Shown piece by piece: positions 1 through 9,727 of a stretch of 64,000 nucleotides of DNA. Source of the stretch: Syntrophobacteraceae bacterium (lineage in GTDB: Bacteria > Desulfobacterota > Syntrophobacteria > Syntrophobacterales > Syntrophobacteraceae); NCBI GenBank assembly GCA_025453975.1, contig JALOPI010000006.1:1-64000 (forward strand). The letters run 5' to 3'. The translations under genes and the position numbers were made by a program. The notes under the pieces were generated by a model that worked only from the letters and a program-made list of their open reading frames with translations, searched no databases and had not been told where the DNA came from. Every line of letters begins with the position of its first letter. The first letter of the stretch is position 1.

Positions 1-69
1 CGGCGATGGGATTCGAACCCGCGACCTGCTGATTACGAATCAGCTGCTCTACCCCTGAGCTACGCCGGC
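1..69 (-). tRNA. tRNA-Thr (anticodon CGT), 3' end cut by window edge
   Basis: Read on the minus strand, the gene begins GCCGGCGTAGCTCAG and has a normal D arm. The anticodon stem is GCTGA/TCAGC around the loop TTCGTAA, giving anticodon CGT for the threonine codon ACG. The T arm carries the GGTTCGAATCC signature. The 3' acceptor strand runs to CGCCG and is cut at base 1, so the last two acceptor bases, the discriminator and any CCA lie outside the window. Confidence 0.95.
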
Positions 70-85
70 CCAATTGGTGACCGCG

Positions 86-115
86 CTTATATCACGCGGC
101 TTTGAAGACGGTCAA
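86..115 (-). promoter_or_regulatory. Sigma-70-type promoter of tRNA-Thr
   Basis: On the minus strand there is TTGACC, an 18-base spacer and TATAAG, followed by a GC-rich discriminator (CGCGG). The -10 ends 16 bases before the mature 5' end of the tRNA. A GC-rich discriminator is typical of stable-RNA promoters under stringent control; that regulation is inferred. Confidence 0.6.
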
Positions 116-574
116 GACGAAAGCCGGAGGATGCCGAGGGGCTCCGAGTGGGGATGGGGCGATGCTGCTCCAGCAGAACTGCCCCTCATCAGGCCAGGAG
201 ATCCTTGTACCCCGCGTTCCTTTCGCTTCAGGCTTTCCGCCCCTTGCGCCATGGACTACCCCCCCCCTCACATCGTGAAAGCTTCCTTGAGGGGATGATC
301 CTGCCCGACGGCGACCATGCCCGGGGGACGCCGCGGAAGAACCGGGGGGGCGGGTGATGCATGGGGTCCGACGGTCTGGAGCTGCATCGGCCCAATGAGC
401 CGTTTCTCAAAAAATACCTGCATCCCTGGTTGTGCTGTTGACCTGCCGCCCTTCCCCATGAGATATGAAGCACAAGGATAAAGGCCTTTGAAGTTCATCG
501 TTGCAGGGCAACCCTCGGTTCAATGGTCAGCGGAACGATCGGGCTCCCTGATGACCCGGGCGCGGGGAGTGGAG
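116..574. other. No convincing gene between tRNA-Thr and the DUF3786 gene
   Basis: The short reading frames here overlap on both strands, match nothing I recognise and lack ribosome-binding sites. A TTGACC at about 450-455 could be the -35 of a promoter for the next gene, but no well-spaced -10 follows. I see no terminator or repeat. Confidence 0.4.
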
Positions 575-1555
575 ATGGCGACAGGCGCATGCGGTGTGGA
601 CTGCGAGGTGTGCCGGCTGCGGGTGATGGAAGTCTGCTCGACCTGCGGCCCGGGGCGGAGCCCCGAAGCCGCCAGGAAGCTGGAAGCTCAGAGAAGGATC
701 CTGGGAAGCCCATGCCCGATCCTGGCCTGTGCCGCCCTCAAGGATGTGGATTTCTGCCTGAGGGACTGCACCGAGTTTCCCTGCGTGAATTTCAAGGCCG
801 GTCCCTACCCTTTCAGTCAGGGGTTCCTGGCCATGCAGGAGCGGCGCCGCAAGGAGCCTCCTCCGGCGCTGACACACAATCGATCGCCATTGATGGTTCC
901 CGGGGAGTACTGGGAAAAGGCTGCGGCCCGGGAGCCCTCGGAGCTTGCCACGGCGGGTATCATCCCGGGGCCTCACGGCGGGATCTGCCTGCCTTCCTTC
1001 AACGAGATGCTGTGGGTCGACACTCTCGGGAGGCGGCTCTGCCGTCAGGAAGGCGGGCACTCGATGGAGCTCATGGATCCTCTGCGGGAGCTCGTCACCC
1101 TGCTCTACCTGATGAACGTCCAGCCAGCTTCCCCTGGGGAAGGCGGGCTCATCGGGGTGGGCGATCTCAAGGAGGCTCACTACTTCAGGGGGCCACACGT
1201 CCTGGATCTCAAGGGACTCGTGGATCGCTTCGGGTATGACGCCAAGGGGTTTCGGCATGCGGCGACCCTGCTCGGGGGGGAGGCGGTGGACATGGCCGAC
1301 GTCGGATGCAGACTGGTGCCGTACCCGCGGGCTCCTCTGACGTTTCTCCTTCATGAGGGGGATGAGGAGTTTCAGCCGAAGATGACGGTCATGTTCGAGC
1401 GATCCATCGAGGGGATCTTTTCGGCATCGGGGATCTGGAGCCTGGTCAAGGTGGCGACGAGGGCGCTTCTGCAGAGCCCGGATCCACGAGAAGAGACGGG
1501 ATGGACTGCCCAGGACCGGTTTCTAGCGCCCGCGGAAGGATCTGGTCACTCATGA
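575..1555 (+). CDS. DUF3795-DUF3786 two-domain protein
   Basis: The function is unknown. The N-terminal ~100 residues are a cysteine-rich DUF3795-type region (GACGVDCEVCRLR, then CSTCG, CPILACA, FCLRDC and FPC), which suggests metal binding. The C-terminal part, from about LREL to ARALL, resembles DUF3786, with VLDLKGLVDRFGYD and the PLTFLLHEGDEEF stretch. The start at 575 was chosen because GGGGAGTGGAG lies just upstream; the frame is open to an ATG at 488, but that extension is low in conserved character. Both domains are common in anaerobic Desulfobacterota and archaea, where they have been loosely linked to corrinoid or metal metabolism; nothing nearby supports a particular job. It stands alone on its strand, 85 bases before the Mla operon. 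Confidence 0.7.
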   Translation: MATGACGVDCEVCRLRVMEVCSTCGPGRSPEAARKLEAQRRILGSPCPILACAALKDVDFCLRDCTEFPCVNFKAGPYPFSQGFLAMQERRRKEPPPALTHNRSPLMVPGEYWEKAAAREPSELATAGIIPGPHGGICLPSFNEMLWVDTLGRRLCRQEGGHSMELMDPLRELVTLLYLMNVQPASPGEGGLIGVGDLKEAHYFRGPHVLDLKGLVDRFGYDAKGFRHAATLLGGEAVDMADVGCRLVPYPRAPLTFLLHEGDEEFQPKMTVMFERSIEGIFSASGIWSLVKVATRALLQSPDPREETGWTAQDRFLAPAEGSGHS

Positions 1556-1640
1556 TCGGCAGGGTGGGCTCCACGCTTATCCTTCGCTCAACATTCCGGC
1601 CGCCCGATGGGGCGGGGTCCGACGCGCCGGGAGGAACGCC

Positions 1641-1970
1641 GTGAAGCTTTCCATGGAGGAATACCGAAGGGGGCAGCTCCAGGTGAAGATCGATGGCAGT
1701 CTCGACATGGACAGCGTTCCCGACGTCAGAAAACGGCTCCTGCGCTACGTCAGGACCCAGAATCCCGTCAGGGTGGAGATCGATTTCTCCCGCATTGGCT
1801 CGATAGACACCTCGGCGGTGGCCATGCTGGTGGAGCTGCTTCGGATCCTGTCACCCAGGGGACAAAGCCTTCACCTCTCGGGACTGAGGGAGGACCAGCT
1901 GCGATTGTTCACCCTGGCCAGGCTGAGCCAGGCCTTCGGCCTCCACCACGAAGAACGGGAGAGCGGCTGA
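1641..1970 (+). CDS. mlaB: STAS-domain protein, MlaB-like
   Basis: A 109-residue single STAS domain. The core is VRVEIDFSRIGSIDTSAVAML, where the DTSA loop corresponds to the phosphorylatable serine/threonine region of anti-sigma antagonists and MlaB. In the Mla system MlaB binds the MlaF ATPase and is needed for a stable, active transporter. The start is a GTG six bases after GGAGG. The gene ends three bases before the mlaF start, so translation is probably coupled. In E. coli mlaB is the last gene of mlaFEDCB; here it is first. The neighbourhood makes the assignment fairly firm, although the sequence alone would only say STAS domain. Confidence 0.75.
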   Translation: MKLSMEEYRRGQLQVKIDGSLDMDSVPDVRKRLLRYVRTQNPVRVEIDFSRIGSIDTSAVAMLVELLRILSPRGQSLHLSGLREDQLRLFTLARLSQAFGLHHEERESG

Positions 1971-1973
1971 GCC

Positions 1974-2768
1974 ATGGCGACGGATAACATCATCGAGATT
2001 CGGGGGCTTACCAGTTATTACGGCCATCGCCGGATCCTGAAAGACATCCGTTTCGGCATCCCCAGAAACGGCGTGACCGTCATCATGGGTCGCAGTGGAT
2101 GCGGCAAGACCACCCTGCTGAGGCACCTCATCGGGCTCAAGAGAACCCTGCCCCTCCAGCTGTTCGTGGAAGGTCAGGATCTCGGGCGATTCAACGAGGG
2201 TGCCATGAAGCGCTACCGCCGTCGGATCGGAGTTCTTTTCCAGAGCGGGGCCCTCTTCAACTCCATGACCCTCAGCGAGAACATCGCCGTTCCCCTGTCC
2301 GTGCACACCCGGCTGGCGGAGGAGACCATCCGCATCATGGCTCTCATCAAGCTGCACCTGGTGGGCCTTTCCGGGTTCGGTGACTACATGCCCTCGCAGC
2401 TCAGCGGCGGCATGCGCAAGCGGGCCGGGCTCGCCCGGGCCATGGCGATGGATCCCGAGATCCTCTTCGTGGACGAGCCATCGTCCGGCCTTGACCCCAT
2501 CACGGCAGCCGGTCTCGATCGGCTGCTCGTCGAGCTCAAAGACACGCTGGGCATGACAATCATCGTGGTGACCCATGAGCTGGAAAGCGCCTTTCTCATC
2601 GCGGACCAGATGGCCGTTCTCGACGACGGGCGGGTCCTGGCGGCGGGGAGCCCGGAGGAGATTCGAGGGAGCCGCGACCCGCGGGTGATGCAGTTTCTCC
2701 GGCGAGAGGCGGATGAAGAGGAAACGGATACTTCCCGTTATCTCGACAGCCTGCTCAAAGCCGGCTGA
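1974..2768 (+). CDS. mlaF: Phospholipid ABC transporter ATPase MlaF
   Basis: An ATP-binding subunit that powers lipid exchange between inner and outer membranes. It has a Walker A (GRSGCGKTT), the Q-loop region (VLFQSGALFNSMT), the signature LSGGMRKRAGLARAMA, and a Walker B with catalytic glutamate (ILFVDEPSSGLDP), followed by a switch histidine (VVTHE). The modified signature GGMRKR and the QSGALF loop are typical of the MlaF/Ttg2A subfamily. At 264 residues it has the family length. It follows the STAS gene by three bases and precedes the permease by 79 bases, all on the plus strand. Confidence 0.93.
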   Translation: MATDNIIEIRGLTSYYGHRRILKDIRFGIPRNGVTVIMGRSGCGKTTLLRHLIGLKRTLPLQLFVEGQDLGRFNEGAMKRYRRRIGVLFQSGALFNSMTLSENIAVPLSVHTRLAEETIRIMALIKLHLVGLSGFGDYMPSQLSGGMRKRAGLARAMAMDPEILFVDEPSSGLDPITAAGLDRLLVELKDTLGMTIIVVTHELESAFLIADQMAVLDDGRVLAAGSPEEIRGSRDPRVMQFLRREADEEETDTSRYLDSLLKAG

Positions 2769-2847
2769 TTCGGTTTTTCATGATACGGTGGCATTGGATC
2801 GTGATGGAAACGGTTCTCAACCCTGAGCTGTCCGGAAGGAATCGACC

Positions 2848-3633
2848 ATGACCCGTTTCATCCAGTCACTCGGAGCCCGCGCTCTGGTCGAACTGGGAGG
2901 GCTGGGAAGGCTGGGCCTCTATTTCGGGTACATGCTGCGAGGGCTCTTCAGGTCTCCCGGCAAATTTGATTTCGTGGTGAAGCAGGTCTGGTTCATCGGA
3001 ACCAAATCCCTTTTCGTGGTGGGGTTTACCGGGGCGTTCACGGGAATGGTGCTGGGGCTGCAAGGGTACTACACACTCTCCAAATTCGGCTCCGAGGGTA
3101 TGCTGGGCTCGGCCGTGGCCCTGAGCATCATCCGCGAGCTGGGGCCGGTGCTCACCGCGCTCATGGTCACGGGGCGGGCTGGATCGGCCATGTGCGCCGA
3201 GCTGGGCATCATGAGGATCGATGAGCAGATCGACGCCCTCGAGTGCATGGCCATCGATCCCCACTCCTACCTGGTCACCCCACGTTTCCTGGCCAGCCTC
3301 CTGGCTCTGCCGCTCCTGACGGCGTTTTTCGACGTGGCGGGGATCTTCAGCGGTTATGTTATCGGAGTCCGGCTGCTGGGGGTCAACGAAGGGGCTTACA
3401 TCGACGGAATGCACCGAAGTGTCCTGTGGGACGATGTTTACATGGGGTTCATGAAATCCCTCTGCTTTTCGATCATCATGATCTGGATCAGCACCTACAA
3501 GGGATTCTTCGCCGGGGTGGATGACGGGAACTTCGGCCCAGAGCAGGTCAGTCGGGCCACCACCGATGCCGTGGTCGTTTCGTCCATCAGTATTCTCGTT
3601 GCCAACTACGTGGTGACATCCCTACTCATTTGA
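2848..3633 (+). CDS. mlaE: Phospholipid ABC transporter permease MlaE
   Basis: An integral inner-membrane permease of 261 residues with about five to six hydrophobic segments. Recognisable MlaE features are the GFTGAFTGMVLGLQGYY stretch, SIIRELGPVLTALMVTGRAGSA and ELGIMRIDEQIDALECM, which holds the conserved E(Q/A)IDAL loop. It pairs with MlaF and receives substrate from MlaD. GGAAGGA lies seven bases before the ATG. The stop codon precedes mlaD by 17 bases. Confidence 0.93.
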   Translation: MTRFIQSLGARALVELGGLGRLGLYFGYMLRGLFRSPGKFDFVVKQVWFIGTKSLFVVGFTGAFTGMVLGLQGYYTLSKFGSEGMLGSAVALSIIRELGPVLTALMVTGRAGSAMCAELGIMRIDEQIDALECMAIDPHSYLVTPRFLASLLALPLLTAFFDVAGIFSGYVIGVRLLGVNEGAYIDGMHRSVLWDDVYMGFMKSLCFSIIMIWISTYKGFFAGVDDGNFGPEQVSRATTDAVVVSSISILVANYVVTSLLI

Positions 3634-3650
3634 GGACAAGGAAGCCGGCG

Positions 3651-4115
3651 ATGGAGAGAAAAGGAATCGAGCTGGGCGTGGGTTTGTTTCTGCTGGTGGG
3701 ACTGTTGTGCCTGGCCTACCTGTCGTTCAGGCTTGGCAAGGTGGAGTGGCTCGGCACCTCGAAATACAGGATCCAGGCCCAGTTCTCCAATATAGGCGGC
3801 CTGACGGAAAATGCGGATGTGAGCATGGCCGGCGTCAAGATCGGCAAGGTCGAGAAGATCGAGCTTCATGCAGGTCAGGCCCTGGTGACCATGGGCGTCG
3901 ACAGGAATGTTCAGATCGAGGAAGATGCCATCGCCAGCATCAAGACCAAGGGGATCATCGGCGACAAGTATCTGGCCATCAGCCCCGGTGCTTCGGATGA
4001 GTACATCAAGGCCAACGGCAGAATTCAGGACACTCAGCCCCCCCTGGACATCGAAGCCCTTCTCAGCCGGTTCGTGTTCGGCGGCATCGACAAGGACAAG
4101 GGGAAACAGGAGTGA
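3651..4115 (+). CDS. mlaD: MCE-domain substrate-binding protein MlaD
   Basis: One N-terminal membrane anchor (GVGLFLLVGLLCLAYL) is followed by a single MCE domain (AQFSNIGGLTENADVSMAGVKIGKV) and a KGIIGDKYLAISPG segment, as in MlaD. At 154 residues it is short, so the oligomer should form one MCE ring rather than a stacked needle. The ATG at 3651 with AGGACAAGGAA upstream was preferred over a TTG at 3630 that overlaps the mlaE stop. No mlaC or mlaA homologue follows; a terminator comes next, so those partners must be elsewhere or absent. Confidence 0.9.
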   Translation: MERKGIELGVGLFLLVGLLCLAYLSFRLGKVEWLGTSKYRIQAQFSNIGGLTENADVSMAGVKIGKVEKIELHAGQALVTMGVDRNVQIEEDAIASIKTKGIIGDKYLAISPGASDEYIKANGRIQDTQPPLDIEALLSRFVFGGIDKDKGKQE

Positions 4116-4261
4116 CGTCTTCGCGATGATCGAGGGATGAACGCCCCCGGCCAGGCTGCGGGCATGAGGCAAACCATCCATGCACCCGGGGGGAGTCAAG
4201 CGCCAGTCCCGCGAGCCTCCGGCGGGATTTCAACTGCCCGGAGCCGCTGTCTTTGCTCACC

Positions 4262-4309
4262 CACAAGAAAAGGCCGGCTGAATCCTCGATCCACCGGCCT
4301 TTTCTTGTG
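4262..4309. terminator. Bidirectional intrinsic terminator
   Basis: A perfect 16-base inverted repeat (4262-4277 with 4294-4309) contains GGCCGG/CCGGCC flanked by A4 and T4 runs, so it can act in both directions. It lies between the convergent mla operon and the minus-strand lipoprotein gene. Confidence 0.85.
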
Positions 4310-4357
4310 CTTACCGCGTATATCTGAACGTATGGCTTATGGACTGCCCAAGCTCAT

Positions 4358-4618
4358 TTACTTCTTCAGGCCCCTCTTGAAAGCCTGTTCACATTTGTCG
4401 GCGGCTGCCTCGGCTCTGCGAGCGGCTGCCTCGGCTCTCTGCGCGGAAGCTTCAGCTGCCCTGGCGCTGGCGGCGCAGGACTGCTCAATCTGAGCTGCCT
4501 TGTCGAGAGCTGCCTGGCAAAGCTCGGTGCACTTCTTGGCATCCTGGGAGCACGCACAGCCGGTAATCATCGTGAAAGCCACAGCCACCATGACAAACAG
4601 AACCATAACTCTCTTCAT
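4358..4618 (-). CDS. Lpp-like alanine-zipper outer-membrane lipoprotein
   Basis: A short lipoprotein of 86 residues. A hydrophobic signal (VMVLFVMVAVAFTM) leads to the lipobox ITGC. The mature part has a few extra cysteines and then a long alanine-rich heptad helix (ASARAAEASAQRAEAAARR), as in the trimeric coiled coil of Braun's lipoprotein. It ends in RGLKK; in E. coli Lpp a C-terminal lysine is attached to peptidoglycan by L,D-transpeptidases. The start at 4618 has GGAGG six to seven bases upstream, better than the ATG 30 bases further out. The next gene upstream on the same strand is an L,D-transpeptidase. A substrate-enzyme pairing is inferred. Confidence 0.8.
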   Translation of the reverse strand: MKRVMVLFVMVAVAFTMITGCACSQDAKKCTELCQAALDKAAQIEQSCAASARAAEASAQRAEAAARRAEAAADKCEQAFKRGLKK

Positions 4619-4864
4619 CTCTTTCCTCCTCATTCGATTGTCAGACAACTTTTTTCAATACACAGCGAGAAACCAGTCCAACGACCCCGATGCCGTCCCA
4701 CCTCCTCCCGAATTCAAATTTCCAAATAATTACAGGCTCTTAAAGGCCTACAACCCCACTTGTTCACAGGATAAAGCAACGCTACTCCACTCATTCAACA
4801 AAATCAAGCAGATTTTTCCGGAAGTCGTTACGGAATCACCAATTTGAGAGCTCTCATACCATCA

Positions 4865-5836
4865 TCACTGAACCACTTCAACCATTTTCAAAGCCGATTC
4901 TCCACCAGGCAGCTGAGTGATGTTGGTGGGCATTCCATTTTGAAGCTTCAAGGCCGCCGACAAACGACCTGCATCCACCTGATTGGCATAGGGAGATTGA
5001 GCCAGCTTCTGCCGGGCATATTGCACATAGTCGGGGATCTTTTTGTAAACATCAGGGTGTGCTTCTACATATATCTGTCCATTGAGCTTGCCGAACTTGA
5101 CGGGCTCATAGATGATCTCGAGCTTGGTACCCACGGCGACCTGTGGATACAGAATACGTATATGCTCAGGGTAGCAGCGAATACAACCGTGGCTCACGAG
5201 CCTTCCCACACCCCAGGGCTGAGCCGTTCCATGCACACCATAGGCGCCCGCCGAAAACTTCATCATGAACTCCCCCAGCGGGTTCTCGGGGCCGGGGGGC
5301 ATGACGGCCATGCCGTATTTCTCCTGTAGCGAAGCCGGGATGTACCACGTGGGATTGGGCCGTTTCTCGACGATGCTGAAGCTGCCGAGGGGAGTCTCCC
5401 ACCCTTCGTCCCCGATGCCGATGGGATAAGTCTGGACCGATCCTTTGCTTTTGTCGAAAAAGTACAACCGCAGCTCGGGCACGTTGATGATGATCTGCTG
5501 GTGCTGGGAGGGCGGCAGCACCCAGATGGTGGGAACCATGATGCGGGTGCCCACCGGAGGAATGAAGGCCTCCATCTTGGGATAGAGGAGCTCGACCTCG
5601 TTGAAGCCCAGCGCGTGCCGCCGGGCAATGTCCAGGAGCGTGTCGCCCTTTTTGATCTTGAGCCAGCTCGCGGACCCGATGACGGTCTGGTCGGGTATCT
5701 GGTAGCTGTAGCGACGGACCGTCGCGGTGAACGTCTCGTCTTCGTCGGCTAAAACGGACACGGGCATGGCGACCATTCCCAGGAGGAATATCGCGGCAAG
5801 CGGCAACGGGAGCTGTTTCCAGATCTTTTTCACCAC
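4865..5836 (-). CDS. L,D-transpeptidase (YkuD) with LysM domain
   Basis: A periplasmic peptidoglycan cross-linking or lipoprotein-anchoring enzyme. Residues 1-30 form a signal peptide ending VLA. Residues about 58-103 are a LysM peptidoglycan-binding module (KKGDTLLDIARRHALGFNE). Residues about 112-245 are the YkuD catalytic domain, with VHGT (His202) and the SHGCIR motif holding catalytic Cys218 and Arg220. The layout matches the ErfK/YbiS/YcfS group, which in enterobacteria attaches Lpp to the wall. The start is GTG with GAGG upstream. The Lpp-like gene is 246 bases downstream on the same strand. About 75 further residues follow the YkuD domain and I cannot assign them. Confidence 0.9.
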   Translation of the reverse strand: MVKKIWKQLPLPLAAIFLLGMVAMPVSVLADEDETFTATVRRYSYQIPDQTVIGSASWLKIKKGDTLLDIARRHALGFNEVELLYPKMEAFIPPVGTRIMVPTIWVLPPSQHQQIIINVPELRLYFFDKSKGSVQTYPIGIGDEGWETPLGSFSIVEKRPNPTWYIPASLQEKYGMAVMPPGPENPLGEFMMKFSAGAYGVHGTAQPWGVGRLVSHGCIRCYPEHIRILYPQVAVGTKLEIIYEPVKFGKLNGQIYVEAHPDVYKKIPDYVQYARQKLAQSPYANQVDAGRLSAALKLQNGMPTNITQLPGGESALKMVEVVQ

Positions 5837-5965
5837 GGCGACCTCACACCTCGATTCGCATCCAATAAGCCATGCCAGCCCATGTCAACCACTCCAGGCC
5901 ACCGCGGCGGTGGTCTCCTGACGCAAGCTCGAGCCCCTGGGGAGCCTTCCTTGCCGGGCCAACGA

Positions 5966-5994
5966 TAAATAAATTTTCTGGCATGATCCATCAA
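5966..5994 (-). promoter_or_regulatory. Possible promoter of the L,D-transpeptidase
   Basis: On the minus strand there is TTGATG, 17 bases, then TATTTA in a locally AT-rich stretch. An overlapping TTGACT lies a few bases upstream. It sits about 130 bases before the transpeptidase start, in the gap after the cyclo-ligase gene. Confidence 0.4.
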
Positions 5995-6012
5995 GTCAAT
6001 TCTGTGGGCGCA

Positions 6013-6758
6013 TCACTCATCGAGACCCTCAGGCCTCAGCACCCTCCGGTCCCTGGAAGCGATGTGGAACAGAACCTGGTTGCGTCGAATCTGGCGCACA
6101 CTGAGCCGTTCCCAGTGGATTCTCGGCCTGGGCGTGGTGAGCTCGGTGGTGCCCCGAAAGCCTTCCGGGGTGATGAGACCGTGAGCCTTCACGTCGTGAT
6201 CTTCCTGGGGACAATGGGGAGGGACCCCGGAGGATCCCACCACCGCCAGGATCCGCGCCTGCCCGCCCAGCCAGTGCAATGCGCTCAGGAGGGCGCAGGT
6301 GAGGTCCAGATGCCCCCTGCCGTCTCCGATGATGCCCCCGTCCTCGGCCCCGCAGAGGGCCTCCCCCAGGACCAGGTCGACGGGTACGGGGAGTGGAGAG
6401 CCGTAGGATGCGCGGGTCAATGCCTCGCCGGGCTTTTGCAGCCGCGCCGCAGAAACCCGGTCTCCCGGTTTCGTCCGGGCCGGGTCGAAATACCGTAGCC
6501 CGTTCTGCAGACCGGGTGACGGCACCGTGAGACTCTTCTGGTCCATGAGGGCGTTGAGCCTCACCTGGAAAAATGGGGCGGAGGGAGGCACCAGCACGTG
6601 CCGGGCCTGCTGGTAGGGAGGGCTTCCGCGGATGGCCGCGGCCATCCGGCCCCAGTGGAGCAAGGCCCCGTGCCCCTCCGCCTCGGCGAGCTCGGCCAGG
6701 ATCCGGAGCCGCCATTCCTCCTTTTGCCTTCGGGCTTCGTCCGAACTGTGCATGGCGT

Positions 6759-6762
<4 letters not shown>
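6013..6762 (-). CDS. 5-formyltetrahydrofolate cyclo-ligase family protein
   Basis: A 249-residue protein with the MTHFS-like fold pattern: an N-terminal basic helix ([12 protein letters not shown]), a middle [16 protein letters not shown] segment where true cyclo-ligases have a G-rich GKGGGYYD loop, and a C-terminal [15 protein letters not shown] matching the family's D...ITP signature. True enzymes convert 5-formyl-THF to 5,10-methenyl-THF using ATP. The central loop is unusual, so an activity change is possible. The ATG overlaps the uvrB stop (ATGA), so the two are translationally coupled. Confidence 0.7.
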
Positions 6763-8780
<2,018 letters not shown>

Positions 8781-8942
8781 GATCAGGTCACCGGCAGTGG
8801 GGGCAGGCAGGCTGCTCTGAACAGCGTTTCAGGTTCGATTATTCATGGCAGCGGCACATCCAGCGCCGCTATCCCGTCATCCCTCGGGCCAGACCGGGCA
8901 GACGGGGAGCTGCCGGCAGCCCGACAAGGGGCGCCAGCCGGT

Positions 8943-9683
8943 TCACTGGGTCTCCCGAATGACCAGGCCTTCCATGTGCTCCTTGCGGTTGAACTCCGCC
9001 GCAAACCGAGAGGCCTCCTCCCGGCTGCCGAACGAGCCCACCAGGACGCGGTTCCAGCGCCCTCCGGTATTGAGGTCGATGCTCTGCAGCCGCGGCGAGT
9101 AACCCTTGGCCTTGAGCTGATCCACCACCCTGGTGGCATTGGCGGCGTCGCGCAGGGAAACGACCAGGAGGGTGAAATGCTCTTCCCCCTTCATGGCGGG
9201 CGGAGCTTCCCGCGCCAGGCGAGCTTCCCTGTCCCCCTCCGGCCGGGGAGATTCGGCACCGGCCGAGCTCTCGGGGGACGAAGACCTTGGCTTTTGCGCC
9301 GTCGCGTCCCTGGGTGCGGCTTTTCCAGGGGCGATGCCCGCCGCCGGCTTGTCGGCGGGGGAATCCTTCTGAGTCAGGTTCTCGTAATACTCGAGGGACT
9401 TGAGAACCGCCTGGGGATCCCAGGTTTCGGCGGCGTTTTCAACGGCCTGGACGGGAGGACGGCCGAGGCCCAAGAATCGGAGGAGCTGGGAGTAAAGGGA
9501 CTGGCTGTTCAGGTCCACCATGGGTATGCCCCGCCCCACCAGCACGCCGAGCACAAACATCCAGGCGAGAGCCGCTGCCAGGCACACCGAGTAAAGCCCC
9601 AGCCGCATGGCGCTCATCTCGAAACGCAAAACTCTCCTTTTGCTTTCGGGGCTGCTTTTCTCGGAAATGCCAAGCTCTCTCAT
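8943..9683 (-). CDS. SPOR-domain inner-membrane protein
   Basis: A bitopic envelope protein of 246 residues. A transmembrane helix at about 28-50 (YSVCLAAALAWMFVLGVLVG) is followed by a low-complexity Pro/Ala/Lys linker (~100-165) and a C-terminal SPOR domain (EEHFTLLVVSLRDAANATRV... WNRVLVGSFGSREEA). SPOR domains bind glycan strands lacking stem peptides at division sites. It starts 44 bases after argS; this argS-SPOR pairing is common in deltaproteobacterial genomes as far as I know. The exact division role is not predictable from sequence. Confidence 0.85.
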   Translation of the reverse strand: MRELGISEKSSPESKRRVLRFEMSAMRLGLYSVCLAAALAWMFVLGVLVGRGIPMVDLNSQSLYSQLLRFLGLGRPPVQAVENAAETWDPQAVLKSLEYYENLTQKDSPADKPAAGIAPGKAAPRDATAQKPRSSSPESSAGAESPRPEGDREARLAREAPPAMKGEEHFTLLVVSLRDAANATRVVDQLKAKGYSPRLQSIDLNTGGRWNRVLVGSFGSREEASRFAAEFNRKEHMEGLVIRETQ

Positions 9684-9727
9684 GATGGCCTGCCCAAGAG
9701 GAAATCCTGGGGCCCGTAACCCTCCCC

